Assembly: GCF_009707515.1 (NCBI RefSeq)
Contig: NZ_WLYI01000004.1
Location: forward strand, 171,417 to 235,416
Direction of reading: 5' to 3'
Length of the DNA stretch: 64,000 nt
Origin: Pseudomonas karstica
Lineage (GTDB): Bacteria > Pseudomonadota > Gammaproteobacteria > Pseudomonadales > Pseudomonadaceae
Shown here one piece after another: positions 10,201-18,497 of this stretch. Numbering within the stretch: the first letter of the stretch is position 1; every line of letters starts with the position of its first letter. Made by a program: the position numbers and the translations under genes. Below the pieces are notes generated by a model. It worked only from the letters and a program-made list of their open reading frames with translations. It was not told the DNA's origin and searched no databases.

Positions 10201-12634
10201 GGCCTTGATGGCCAGCCACGAGGAACTGGCGCTGCAGTTGGAGCAACTGCAGCACCAGCAACCGCTAAGCGATTCGAGCGAGTTGATCAGCCACCTGCGC
10301 GAACTGCGCCACACTACCGGGCAAGTTGCGCCGCCCGTGTCGCCCGAGGCCACGGGCAGCGATCCTGAACTGCTGGAGATTTTCCTCGAAGAAGCCGCCG
10401 ACATTCTCGATAGCTCCAGTGCCGCTCTAGTGCGCTGGCAGGCTGAACCTTCGAGTCGTCAGGAAGTGGAAACCCTGCTGCGGGACCTGCATACCCTCAA
10501 GGGCGGCGCGCGGATGGTCGAGATCGGCCCCATCGGCGACTTGGCTCATGAGCTGGAGTTTCTCTACGAAGGCCTGTCGACGGGTTTACTGGCGCCGTCT
10601 GCGGAATTGTTTGCGCTGTTGCAAGGTTGTCACGACCGGCTGGCACAGATGGTCGATGCGGTGGTGGCGGGGATGCCGGTCGGTTCCGTCGAGCGCTTGA
10701 TCGAACGCATCAAGAGCCTGGTCCACCCCAGCGAGGTTCAGGTCGCACCCACAGGGCTTGCCGGGGCGAAAACCGAGGCTGCACCGGTCAATGATCCGGC
10801 CGCCGACATGGTGAAAATCTCCGCCGAGCTGCTGGACGACCTGGTCAACCTGGCCGGGGAAACCTCGAACTTTCGGGGGCGTATCGAACAGCAAGTCAAC
10901 GATGCACGCATCGCTCTCAACGAGGTAGAAACCACCATCGAACGGATGCGTGACCAGTTGCGGCGCCTTGATACCGAAACCCAGGGTCGCATCCTCAGCC
11001 GCCAGCAGGCGGAGGCTGAGCGCCTGGGCTATGAAGAATTCGACCCGCTGGAAATGGATCGCCATTCGCAGTTGCAGCAGTTGTCGCGGGCTTTGTTCGA
11101 ATCGGCCTCTGACCTGCTGGATCTCAAGGAAACCCTCGAGCTCCGCAACCAGGACGCCCACACCCTGCTACAGCAGCAGGCACGGATCAATACTGAATTG
11201 CAGGAAGGCCTGATGCGTACGCGCATGGTGCCGTTCGAGCGCATGCTGCCGCGACTCAAGCGCATCGTGCGGCAAGTGGCGGAGGAGTTGGGCAAAGACG
11301 TTGAGTTTGTGGTGGGCAATGCCGAAGGGGAGATGGACCGTAATGTCCTTGAGCGTATGGTCGCCCCCCTGGAACATATGCTGCGCAACGCCGTCGACCA
11401 TGGCCTGGAGTCTCGTGAAGTGCGGTTGGCGGCGGGCAAGCCTTCAAGGGGGCGGATCAGCCTGGACCTGACTCATGAAGGTGGCGACATCGTTTTCGAC
11501 ATGCGCGACGACGGCGCTGGCGTGCCCCTGGATGCGGTGCGGCGCAAGGCGCTCAAGCGGGGCTTGCTGGACCCCGACCTGGAGATCAGTGACCGCGATG
11601 TGCTCCAGTTCATCTTGCAGCCGGGCTTTTCCACCGCCGAAAAAATCACCCAGATATCTGGGCGTGGCGTGGGTATGGATGTGGTGCATGAGGAAGTGCG
11701 CCAGCTTGGTGGTTCGATGGTCATCGACTCCACGCCCGGTGTGGGCGTGCACTTTCGCATTCGCTTGCCGTTCACCGTATCGGTCAACCGGGCGCTGATG
11801 GTGCAGTGTGCGGATGATCAGTACGCGATCCCGCTGAACACCATCGAGGGCCTGGTGCGGGTGCTGCCCAACGAGCTGGAGGGGCACTACCAGCTGGATC
11901 CGCCCCAGTATGAATACGCCGGGCAACGTTACGAACTGTATTACCTGGGCGAACTGCTGCACACCGTCGCTCGCCCGAAATTACTGGGCCAGAGCTTAGC
12001 GCTGCCGGTACTGCTGGTGCACTGCAACGAGCGGCGCATCGCCGTCCAGGTGGACGCCATGGCCGGCACCCGCGAGATTGTGGTCAAGGGGCTTGGTCCG
12101 CAATTTGCCGGGGTCCAGGGCTTGACCGGAGCGACCATTCTCGGAGATGGCCGGGTAGTGCTGATTATCGACCTGCTGGCCCACTTGCGGGCGCTGCAAC
12201 CAGCTGTGCCCAAGCGTGTGGTGAGTTCGCCGACCAGCGTCAACGACCCCCAACAACAGCGCTCGCTGCTGGTGCTGGTGGTGGACGATTCGGTCACTGT
12301 ACGCAAGGTTACCAGCCGCCTGCTGGAGCGTAACGGGATGAGTGTCATCACTGCCAAGGATGGCCTGGATGCCATCGCCGTCCTTGAAGAACACACCCCG
12401 GACCTGATGCTGCTGGACATCGAAATGCCGCGCATGGATGGTTTTGAAGTCGCGATCCAGGTACGCAACGATCCGCGCCTCAAAGCGCTGCCGATCATTA
12501 TGATCACCTCCCGCAGCGGTCAGAAACACCGCGACCGCGCCATGGCCATCGGCGTCAACGACTACCTCGGCAAGCCGTATCAGGAGTCGGTGTTGTTGGA
12601 AAGCATCGCCTACTGGAGCACGCTTCATGCTTGA
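7265..12634 (+). CDS. chpA: ChpA/PilL multi-Hpt CheA-type hybrid histidine kinase
   Basis: A 1789-residue kinase of the Pil-Chp pathway. An N-terminal Hpt-like region has a candidate histidine near residue 51 (HQVHGSLLM). Three clear Hpt domains have phospho-histidines at 637 (HTLKGSAYMAG), 938 and 1076 (both HTLKGGARM). A dimerisation segment and the CheA ATPase follow, with N-box N1375 in LRNAVDHGLE and the DDGAGV and GRGVGMDVV loops. Then come a CheW-like domain and a C-terminal receiver with D1718. P. aeruginosa ChpA is about 2470 residues with more phosphotransfer domains, so this version is reduced. It follows pilJ by 51 bp and overlaps chpC. Confidence 0.95.
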   Translation: MVDRHDYVALEWVKDEIAETLKQARSALDAFIDDASRDAIDLCLECVHQVHGSLLMVEFYGAALLAEEIEHLVLALQAGRVSQRDEGLRLLQQALGQLPLYLDRVHSARRDLPLVVLPLLNDLRSARGESLLSETSLFSPQLLVVPALPDDILAQRTPDDFPELLRQWRHMLQQALAGLLREEHGPSNLDDMARLFAQLEALCQGAPLLALWQVTSALVEGMFTGVIANSPALRSLLKACDKELKRLQAQGIGGINQPAPDELLKSLLFYIAKVTRPTPRMQSLKERYGLDEALPDSAVVDAERARLAGPDRDAMGSVLGALCEELVRVKERLDLFVRSDRQHASELDSLLAPLRQIADTLAVLGFGQPRKVIIDQLAVVLGLAQGLREPNDAVLMDVAGALLYVEATLAGMVGTVEPERREESRLPTTDLTQIHQLVIRESCQCLKQAKELIIDCIEAQWDRQRLESLPELLTQVRGALAMIPLPRAANLMRGCNDYVDEQLMVNATAPSPTQLAHFADVLTALEYYLERMLLDHDAPGERVLDVATQGLEALGYLPAEPSWRQELPSLVEENTDDELRDVVLEETEEAPSVLDPLLLDIFRHEALSHLDSLNHFLCQATEHIPLQVSDELQRALHTLKGSAYMAGVLPIAELARPLDQLTREYKAHRLPLGLDEIQLLREAQVLFQRGVGQLDCTPDAPISGAQALIERTQDRLDNQLEALLNAPTTGLRIKHDPPLIASFLAQGMDILLDAESLLRRWQQHSGERQELSALLDELTTLGEGAHLADLHPMDELCEALLDLYGAVEESSLAVSERFFHEAEQAHEALISMLDQLAAGQEISVAPARVRALRELLGEGLEPSATGLIKSDGSRALSISELGEATAQLRQETAVDDDIVEIFLEEAVDILDSAGQSLKRWLLDPGSPAPLSSLQRDLHTLKGGARMAKIGPVGDLALELETLYEGLVDRRYSYSNGLAQALMASHEELALQLEQLQHQQPLSDSSELISHLRELRHTTGQVAPPVSPEATGSDPELLEIFLEEAADILDSSSAALVRWQAEPSSRQEVETLLRDLHTLKGGARMVEIGPIGDLAHELEFLYEGLSTGLLAPSAELFALLQGCHDRLAQMVDAVVAGMPVGSVERLIERIKSLVHPSEVQVAPTGLAGAKTEAAPVNDPAADMVKISAELLDDLVNLAGETSNFRGRIEQQVNDARIALNEVETTIERMRDQLRRLDTETQGRILSRQQAEAERLGYEEFDPLEMDRHSQLQQLSRALFESASDLLDLKETLELRNQDAHTLLQQQARINTELQEGLMRTRMVPFERMLPRLKRIVRQVAEELGKDVEFVVGNAEGEMDRNVLERMVAPLEHMLRNAVDHGLESREVRLAAGKPSRGRISLDLTHEGGDIVFDMRDDGAGVPLDAVRRKALKRGLLDPDLEISDRDVLQFILQPGFSTAEKITQISGRGVGMDVVHEEVRQLGGSMVIDSTPGVGVHFRIRLPFTVSVNRALMVQCADDQYAIPLNTIEGLVRVLPNELEGHYQLDPPQYEYAGQRYELYYLGELLHTVARPKLLGQSLALPVLLVHCNERRIAVQVDAMAGTREIVVKGLGPQFAGVQGLTGATILGDGRVVLIIDLLAHLRALQPAVPKRVVSSPTSVNDPQQQRSLLVLVVDDSVTVRKVTSRLLERNGMSVITAKDGLDAIAVLEEHTPDLMLLDIEMPRMDGFEVAIQVRNDPRLKALPIIMITSRSGQKHRDRAMAIGVNDYLGKPYQESVLLESIAYWSTLHA

Positions 12635-13082
12635 CCATAGCGCCAGTCAACTGACCGGGTTGTTGTTGCCCTTGGCTGACCGCCTGCTGCTGTTGCCCAA
12701 CGTCGCAGTGGCCGAATTGATCGACTTTCAACGCGGCGAGCCGGCCAGTGATGCGCCGCCGTGGTACCTGCGACAGATCATATGGCGGGATCGGCAATTG
12801 CCATTGATCAGTTTCGAGGCGACGTGTGGTAGTACGAGCGTGGTGGGGGAGCGGGCGCGGATCGTGGTGCTCAATACCCTGGGCGGGCGGGCGACGTTGA
12901 AATTTATTGCGCTGGTGATCCAGGATATTCCGCGCTCTTACAAAGTCGATAGCCAGTTGAGTTATGTGGATGTGCCGCTGTGCACACTGGAGCTGGCGGC
13001 GGTGCAAGTGGGCGAACATGTGGCAAAGGTACCGGACTTGATGGGGTTGGAAGCGTTGTTGGTAGAGTCTGGGCTGGCTTAG
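12627..13082 (+). CDS. chpC: ChpC-like CheW-domain protein
   Basis: A 151-residue CheW-like protein that begins MLDHSASQLTGLLLPLADR. Its ATG overlaps the 3' end of chpA by 8 bp, so the two are translationally coupled. It carries weak but recognisable CheW features, such as LPLISFEATCG and a segment ending in LALVIQDIPRSYKV-type sequence. In P. aeruginosa chpB (methylesterase) lies between chpA and chpC; here it is absent. ChpC may link additional receptors to ChpA. It is the last gene of the cluster. Confidence 0.85.
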   Translation: MLDHSASQLTGLLLPLADRLLLLPNVAVAELIDFQRGEPASDAPPWYLRQIIWRDRQLPLISFEATCGSTSVVGERARIVVLNTLGGRATLKFIALVIQDIPRSYKVDSQLSYVDVPLCTLELAAVQVGEHVAKVPDLMGLEALLVESGLA

Positions 13083-13091
13083 GAGACAGTC

Positions 13092-13190
13092 TCACTTAAT
13101 CCGGGCAAAGCGCTCAATCGGCGGCTGCTCGCGATGCTCGGCTTGCCACAAGTCGTAGCTGCTCTGCATCGACAGCCACAACCGCGCAAT
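13092..13190 (-). pseudogene. Remnant of a HigA-type antitoxin (C-terminal fragment only)
   Basis: On the minus strand 32 codons read IARLWLSMQSSYDLWQAE and continue to FARIK before a stop codon. The pattern xxWLxxQxxYDLWxA is the hallmark of the C-terminal part of HigA/VapI-family addiction-module antitoxins. Upstream of this stretch the frame no longer resembles a protein. No HTH domain or toxin gene is present, so this is a decayed leftover. It lies between chpC and the mdc promoter, at the left boundary of the mdc island. Confidence 0.6.
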
Positions 13191-13368
13191 GCATGAACTT
13201 GTGGCTGGGCTACATTCGCGCCTAGTCTTCGTCGGTCATCGCAAATGTGCGGGGAGGCCTTCAGGTCTGCCGGGTCCGATATGCCCGGCCTTGCACACCT
13301 GCGTACAGCTGCCACCTTTTTCAGGAGTGTAGGAACAGGCCTTTAGGGTTTGGCTTGAAATCTACTGC

Positions 13369-13448
13369 ATTCATTGAATATTCATTACCTAAACCGGAAC
13401 AGTTCGTCACCCGGCTTGATTGATACCCCCCTCATTCACTCCTATGGT
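13369..13448 (+). promoter_or_regulatory. Predicted mdc promoter with candidate MdcR site
   Basis: A sigma-70-like promoter is visible. The -35 is TTGATA at 13420-13425, a 17-bp spacer follows, and the -10 is TATGGT at 13443-13448, 32 bp before the mdcA ATG. About 35-50 bp further upstream, 13369-13386 reads ATTCATTGAATATTCATT, which contains the palindromes ATTCATTGAAT and GAATATTC. That is a plausible LysR-type site for MdcR. The remainder of the 398-bp gap holds only the HigA remnant. Confidence 0.5.
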
Positions 13449-13480
13449 ACAGCCCACGACAGCGAACCCGTGGAGCGACC

Positions 13481-15151
13481 ATGACAACAACAATGACCCC
13501 CGACTCGCGCTGGACGCGGCGGCGCGATGAGAAGCAACGTCGGCTGGCGTTAGTGCGCTCGTTTGCCGATGGCGCCGTGTTGCCCGGTGAGCGAATCGTC
13601 GAGGCGCTGGAAGCGCTGATCCTGCCCGGCGACCGGGTGGTGTTGGAGGGCAATAACCAGAAGCAGGCGGATTTCCTCTCGCGTTCCCTGGCCAAGGCCG
13701 ATCCGGCCAAGCTTCACGATTTGCACATGATCATGCCCAGTGTCGGCCGTTCCGAGCACCTGGACCTGTTTGAAAAGGGCATCGCCCGCAAGCTGGATTT
13801 TTCTTTTGCCGGCACCCAATCCCTACGCATCAGCCAGTTACTGGAAGATGGCCTGCTGGAAGTCGGTGCGATTCACACCTATATCGAACTCTATGCGCGG
13901 CTGGTGGTGGACCTGATCCCCAACGTGGTGCTGTCCGCCGGTTTCATGGCCGACCGTGCCGGTAATATCTACACCGGGCCCAGCACCGAAGATACCCCGG
14001 CATTGATCGAGCCTGCGGCGTTCAGCGATGGCATTGTCATCGTCCAGGTCAACCAGTTGGTGGACGACGTCAGCGACCTTCCCCGGGTGGATATTCCCGC
14101 CTCCTGGGTCGATTTTGTGGTGGTGGCCGACAAGCCGTTCTACATCGAGCCGCTGTTTACCCGCGACCCCCGGCACATCAAGCCGGTGCATGTGTTGATG
14201 GCGATGATGGCGATCCGCGGTATCTACGAGAAGCACAACGTCCAGTCCCTCAATCACGGTATCGGGTTCAACACCGCCGCCATCGAGTTGATCCTGCCGA
14301 CCTACGGTGAATCCCTGGGCCTGAAGGGCAAGATTTGTCGCAACTGGACCCTCAATCCGCATCCCACCTTGATTCCCGCGATTGAAAGCGGTTGGGTCGA
14401 GAGCGTGCATTGTTTCGGCACCGAACTGGGCATGGAAAACTACATTGCCGCCCGCCCGGACGTATTTTTTACCGGCCGCGACGGCTCCCTGCGTTCCAAC
14501 CGAATGTTCTGCCAATTGGCGGGCCAGTACGCCGTGGACTTGTTTATCGGCGCCACCTTGCAGGTGGATGGCGACGGTCATTCTTCCACCGTGACCCGTG
14601 GTCGCCTCGCCGGCTTTGGTGGTGCGCCGAACATGGGCCACGACCCGCGCGGTCGCCGCCATGCCACGCCCGCCTGGCTCGACATGCGCCACGACGATGC
14701 CCCAGAGGCTTTGCTCGAACGGGGCAAGAAACTGGTGGTGCAAATGGTCGAGACCTTCCAGGAAGGTGGCAAACCAACCTTCGTCGAAACCCTCGATGCT
14801 GTGGAGGTGGCACGTAAAAGCGGCATGCCCCTGGCGCCGATCATGATCTACGGCGATGACGTTACCCACTTGCTCACCGAAGAAGGCATTGCCTACCTGT
14901 ACAAGGCCCGATCCCTGGAAGAGCGTCAGGCGATGATCGCCGCCGTGGCCGGGGTCACTGCCATTGGTTTGCGTCACAACCCCAAGGACACCGCGCGCAT
15001 GCGCCGTGAAGGCCTGATCGCCTTGCCTGAAGACCTCGGTATCCGTCGCACCGATGCCACCCGCGAACTGCTGGCGGCCAAAAGCGTGGCCGATCTGGTG
15101 GAATGGTCCGGTGGCTTGTACAACCCGCCTGCCAAGTTCAGGAGCTGGTAA
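13481..15151 (+). CDS. mdcA: Malonate decarboxylase alpha subunit (acetyl-S-ACP:malonate ACP transferase)
   Basis: A 556-residue subunit of biotin-independent malonate decarboxylase. It moves the acyl-carrier protein from acetate to malonate, giving malonyl-S-ACP, which MdcD/MdcE then decarboxylate. The start MTTTMTPDSRWTRRRDEKQR and the length are typical of Pseudomonas MdcA. Blocks such as VVLEGNNQKQADFLSRSL and GAPNMGHDPRGRRHATPAW belong to the family. GTGGAG lies upstream of the ATG. The stop codon directly abuts the mdcB start. It is the first gene of the operon. Confidence 0.97.
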   Translation: MTTTMTPDSRWTRRRDEKQRRLALVRSFADGAVLPGERIVEALEALILPGDRVVLEGNNQKQADFLSRSLAKADPAKLHDLHMIMPSVGRSEHLDLFEKGIARKLDFSFAGTQSLRISQLLEDGLLEVGAIHTYIELYARLVVDLIPNVVLSAGFMADRAGNIYTGPSTEDTPALIEPAAFSDGIVIVQVNQLVDDVSDLPRVDIPASWVDFVVVADKPFYIEPLFTRDPRHIKPVHVLMAMMAIRGIYEKHNVQSLNHGIGFNTAAIELILPTYGESLGLKGKICRNWTLNPHPTLIPAIESGWVESVHCFGTELGMENYIAARPDVFFTGRDGSLRSNRMFCQLAGQYAVDLFIGATLQVDGDGHSSTVTRGRLAGFGGAPNMGHDPRGRRHATPAWLDMRHDDAPEALLERGKKLVVQMVETFQEGGKPTFVETLDAVEVARKSGMPLAPIMIYGDDVTHLLTEEGIAYLYKARSLEERQAMIAAVAGVTAIGLRHNPKDTARMRREGLIALPEDLGIRRTDATRELLAAKSVADLVEWSGGLYNPPAKFRSW

Positions 15152-16000
15152 ATGCATGCACTTAAATTGCCCCACCTGAGCCTGGCCGAACACCTGGCCG
15201 ACCTGGCGGTAGACGCGTTGCTCGATGAAGCCGACCTGTCGCCCAAACCCGCCTTGGTCGACCGACGTGGTAACGGCGCCCATAGCGATCTGCACCTGGG
15301 CCTGATGCACGCGTCGGCGTTGTCCCTATGGCCGGCGTTCAAGGAAATGGCTGAAGTTGCAATCGAATTGGGCGAGGTGGGTTTGCCCCTGCGCGAAGCC
15401 CTCGGCCGCCTCGGTCGTGAAGGTGAACAGGCGATGCTCGCCACCACAGGTGGGGTGAATACCCATCGCGGGGCGATCTGGGCACTTGGATTATTGGTGG
15501 CCGCTGCGGCGCTGGCACCTGAATCCAGCACGGCCAGTGCCTTGGCACTGCGCGCCGCAAAGCTGGCCTTGCTCAACGACCGCTACGCCCCGCAACCCTT
15601 CAGCCACGGTGCCCAAGTCGCTCAACGCTACGGCGCGCGCGGTGCTCGTGAAGAGGCGCAATTGGGCTTCCCGTCCGTACTGCAACGCGGTTTGCCGCAA
15701 CTGAAAAAAAGCCGCTTGCAGCAACACGGCGAACAGAACGCCCGTCTTGACGCCTTGCTGGCGATCATGACCGGACTGGCCGACACCTGCGTGCTCTATC
15801 GCGCCGGGCCCGAGGGCCTGCTGGCCATGCAACAGGGCGCGCAGGCAGTCCTTGAGGCTGGCGGTAGCGCCAGCCTGGACGGCCGCCGCCAGCTAAATGA
15901 ACTGGACCAACAACTATTGGCGCTGAATGCCTCCCCGGGTGGTGCTGCCGACTTGTTGGCCGCTTGCCTGTTTATCGACCGCATCGATGGAGCGTCTTGA
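15152..16000 (+). CDS. mdcB: Triphosphoribosyl-dephospho-CoA synthase (CitG/MdcB family)
   Basis: A 282-residue enzyme that makes 2'-(5''-triphosphoribosyl)-3'-dephospho-CoA from ATP and dephospho-CoA, the precursor of the MdcC prosthetic group. Family signatures seen are the early [20 protein letters not shown], then [19 protein letters not shown] and later [12 protein letters not shown]. It follows mdcA with no gap, and its TGA overlaps the ATG of mdcC by one base. The length is usual for MdcB. Confidence 0.95.
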   Translation: MHALKLPHLSLAEHLADLAVDALLDEADLSPKPALVDRRGNGAHSDLHLGLMHASALSLWPAFKEMAEVAIELGEVGLPLREALGRLGREGEQAMLATTGGVNTHRGAIWALGLLVAAAALAPESSTASALALRAAKLALLNDRYAPQPFSHGAQVAQRYGARGAREEAQLGFPSVLQRGLPQLKKSRLQQHGEQNARLDALLAIMTGLADTCVLYRAGPEGLLAMQQGAQAVLEAGGSASLDGRRQLNELDQQLLALNASPGGAADLLAACLFIDRIDGAS

Positions 16001-16299
16001 TGGAAACCTTATCCTTTGAATTCCCTGCCGGGCAGCCGGCCAAGGGCCGGGCGTTGGTGGGTTGCGTCGGTTCGGGTGACCTGGAAGTGCTGTTGGAACC
16101 AGGCATTGCCGGAACACTGACGATCCAGGTGCAGACATCGGTCAATGGTGCGCAGCAACGTTGGCAGCATCTGTTCGAGCGGATTTTCCGGGAGCAGACG
16201 CCACCGGCACTGAACATCGATATCCACGACTTCGGCGCGACGCCAGGCGTGGTGCGCTTGCGGCTGGAGCAAGGCTTCGAGGAGATCGGTCATGACTGA
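16000..16299 (+). CDS. mdcC: Malonate decarboxylase acyl carrier protein (delta subunit)
   Basis: A 99-residue carrier protein, the length typical of MdcC. The attachment serine of the family corresponds to S25 in VGCVGSGDLEVL, where the phosphoribosyl-dephospho-CoA group is attached by MdcG. The start at 16000 overlaps the mdcB stop; an in-frame ATG 36 bp upstream is inside mdcB and less likely. Its own stop overlaps mdcD by 8 bp. Confidence 0.95.
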   Translation: METLSFEFPAGQPAKGRALVGCVGSGDLEVLLEPGIAGTLTIQVQTSVNGAQQRWQHLFERIFREQTPPALNIDIHDFGATPGVVRLRLEQGFEEIGHD

Positions 16300-17134
16300 C
16301 TTGCGTGCAAAACACAGCTTCGTCGAACTGGGCGCCCGACAGCGGGCCAAGGCGTTGCTCGACACTGGCACCTTCCGTGAGCTGATCGACCCGTTCCAGC
16401 GGGTCATGTCGCCGTGGTTGAGCCGCCAGGGTGTTGTTCCCCAGGCCGATGACGGGGTGGTGATCGCCAAGGGCAGCATCGCCGGTTTACCGGTAGTGAT
16501 TGCAGCCATCGAGGGCAACTTCCAGGGTGGCAGCCTCGGTGAGGTCGGCGGTGCAAAGATCGCTGGTGCCTTGGAGCTGGCAGCTGAAGACAACCGAAAA
16601 GGCATTCCCACTCGCGCCGTGCTGCTGCTGGAAACGGGCGGCGTGCGCTTGCAGGAGGCCAACCTGGGCTTGGCTGCCATCGCCGATATCCACGCAGCGA
16701 TTGTCGACCTGCGTCAGTACCAGCCGGTGATCGGCGTGGTGGCGGGCAGTGTCGGCTGTTTCGGCGGCATGTCGATTGCGGCGGGCCTGTGCAGTTACCT
16801 GCTGGTAACCCGCGAAGCCCGGCTCGGACTCAATGGCCCGCAAGTGATCGAACAGGAAGCCGGACTCGAAGAGTACGACTCCCGCGACCGGCCCTTTATC
16901 TGGAGCCTGACCGGTGGCGAACAACGCTTTGCCAGCGGCCTGGTCGACCGGTACGTGGCGGACGATGTGGCGCAGATTCGGCAGCAAGTTACTGGGCTGT
17001 TGCAGCAAGGCTTGCCGGAAAAACAGCGCAGTCGCCAGGCCGAATATTATTTGGAGCGCCTGGCGGTGCTTGACGTCGAACCGCAAATCGACCCGGCGAC
17101 GGTTCGCGAGCTGTATCAGGGAGAACGCTCATGA
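16292..17134 (+). CDS. mdcD: Malonate decarboxylase beta subunit
   Basis: A 280-residue carboxyltransferase-like subunit that, with MdcE, decarboxylates malonyl-S-ACP to acetyl-S-ACP. The crotonase-type fold is suggested by GNFQGGSLGEVGGAKIAGAL, VLLLETGGVRLQEAN and VVAGSVGCFGGMSIAAGL. GAGGAG lies before the ATG. Its stop overlaps the mdcE ATG (ATGA), consistent with equal production of the two halves. Confidence 0.96.
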   Translation: MTDLRAKHSFVELGARQRAKALLDTGTFRELIDPFQRVMSPWLSRQGVVPQADDGVVIAKGSIAGLPVVIAAIEGNFQGGSLGEVGGAKIAGALELAAEDNRKGIPTRAVLLLETGGVRLQEANLGLAAIADIHAAIVDLRQYQPVIGVVAGSVGCFGGMSIAAGLCSYLLVTREARLGLNGPQVIEQEAGLEEYDSRDRPFIWSLTGGEQRFASGLVDRYVADDVAQIRQQVTGLLQQGLPEKQRSRQAEYYLERLAVLDVEPQIDPATVRELYQGERS

Positions 17135-17907
17135 GAGGGTTACAGTGGTTCAACGCATTGAGTGTCGGCGCGGTGGCCGTAGATGGCTTGCCGGATTCGC
17201 TGAAAGTCGCCGATGGCATGCTCGATGGGCAACAGGTGCGCTTCATTGCCGTGGTCACCGATCCGCAAAATCGCTTCTCGCGCGCTCGCAACGGTGAGGT
17301 CGGGTTACTCGAAGGCTGGGGCCTGGCCAAAGCGGTCGATGACATGATTGAGGCGGGCGACAAACGCCCGCTGATCGCCATTGTCGATGTACCCAGCCAG
17401 GCTTATGGTCGCCGTGAGGAAGCCCTGGGGATTCATCAAGCCCTGGCTGGCGCTGCCGACAGCTATGCCCGCGCGCGATTGGCCGGTCACCCGGTGATCG
17501 GGTTATTGGTGGGCAAGGCCATGTCCGGTGCGTTCCTTGCCCACGGTTATCAAGCCAACCGTCTGATCGCGTTGCGCGATCCCGGGGTGATGGTCCATGC
17601 GATGGGCAAGGCCTCGGCGGCGCGAGTGACCTTGCGCAGCGTCGAAGAGCTGGAAGCCCTGGCTGCCAGCGTGCCACCCATGGCCTATGACATCGACAGT
17701 TTCGCCAGCCTGGGTTTGCTGTGGGAAACCTTGACCGTCAAGCAGATTGAACAGCCAACCGCGGATGACCTGGAGCGGGTGAGCGCTTGCCTGGTGCAGG
17801 CGATCAAGGATGTACAGGCCTCTGGCCGTGATTTGAGCGCTCGCCTGGGGGCGACCAATCGCGCTGCCTCCAGCCATGTTCGCCAGTTGCTGCGGGAGCA
17901 ATGGTGA
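17131..17907 (+). CDS. mdcE: Malonate decarboxylase gamma subunit
   Basis: A 258-residue partner of MdcD in the decarboxylase core. Recognisable blocks are IAIVDVPSQAYGRREEALG, LVGKAMSGAFLAHGYQAN and MVHAMGKASAARVTLRS, all typical of MdcE. It overlaps mdcD by 4 bp and mdcG by 7 bp. The length is standard for the family, and nothing looks damaged. Confidence 0.96.
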   Translation: MRGLQWFNALSVGAVAVDGLPDSLKVADGMLDGQQVRFIAVVTDPQNRFSRARNGEVGLLEGWGLAKAVDDMIEAGDKRPLIAIVDVPSQAYGRREEALGIHQALAGAADSYARARLAGHPVIGLLVGKAMSGAFLAHGYQANRLIALRDPGVMVHAMGKASAARVTLRSVEELEALAASVPPMAYDIDSFASLGLLWETLTVKQIEQPTADDLERVSACLVQAIKDVQASGRDLSARLGATNRAASSHVRQLLREQW

Positions 17908-18497
17908 ACGCCCATGACTTGCTCTGGGGCATGACCCCGGCGCATGTGCCCGCTGACGCTCCGGCCTGGGTGCTGGACGTGATCAGCGCCGGTCACCCGG
18001 TGGTGGTGCGCCGTGCCATCGCCGAACCGGGTCACGTGGCGGTGGGCGTGCGCGGGCGTTTGCGTGAGCAGCGTTTTGCGGCGGTGATGCCGGTGACGGC
18101 AGTGCGGCGGCGAGTGGTGCCGGAAGCCCTGTGTGGCGTGATCTCGCCACGGGATTTACCGGCGTTGCGGGCGCTAGATCAACTGCGCCCTGTGTTGGCG
18201 AAGGAAAACTGGGGCGTCACCGGCAGTGCCGGTTTCGAGTTGGCCAGCGGCATCGAAGTGCTGCATGCCCAGAGTGATCTGGATTTGATTCTGCGCACGC
18301 CCCAGCGGCTGGATCGAGGCGATGCAGAGGATCTCCTGGCCATATTGGACACAGCGGTGTGCGTCGTCGACATGCAACTGCAAACCCTTTTTGGCGCCGT
18401 CGCCTTGCGTGAATGGGCCGGCCCCTCACGCCGGGTGCTCCTGAAAACCTCTGGCGGTGCGCACCTGGTTCTCGATCCGTGGCAGGCCGTGGCATGA
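17901..18497 (+). CDS. mdcG: Phosphoribosyl-dephospho-CoA transferase (holo-ACP synthase)
   Basis: A 198-residue nucleotidyltransferase-like enzyme that attaches the prosthetic group made by MdcB to serine 25 of apo-MdcC. The probable metal-binding pair is the aspartates in HAQSDLDLIL, preceded by WGVTGSAGFELASG. It begins MVNAHDLLWGMTPAHVP. It overlaps mdcE upstream and mdcH downstream (ATGA at 18494). Confidence 0.94.
   Translation: MVNAHDLLWGMTPAHVPADAPAWVLDVISAGHPVVVRRAIAEPGHVAVGVRGRLREQRFAAVMPVTAVRRRVVPEALCGVISPRDLPALRALDQLRPVLAKENWGVTGSAGFELASGIEVLHAQSDLDLILRTPQRLDRGDAEDLLAILDTAVCVVDMQLQTLFGAVALREWAGPSRRVLLKTSGGAHLVLDPWQAVA

Noticed and set aside
13132..13315. The 78-codon minus-strand frame at 13079-13315 as a real protein
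   Set aside because: It reads in a different frame from the HigA-like segment and has no family resemblance.
13838..15310. A 490-codon minus-strand open frame opposite mdcA
   Set aside because: It is rich in Gly, His and Gln as expected for the complement of a GC-rich gene, with no motif. mdcA on the other strand is certain.
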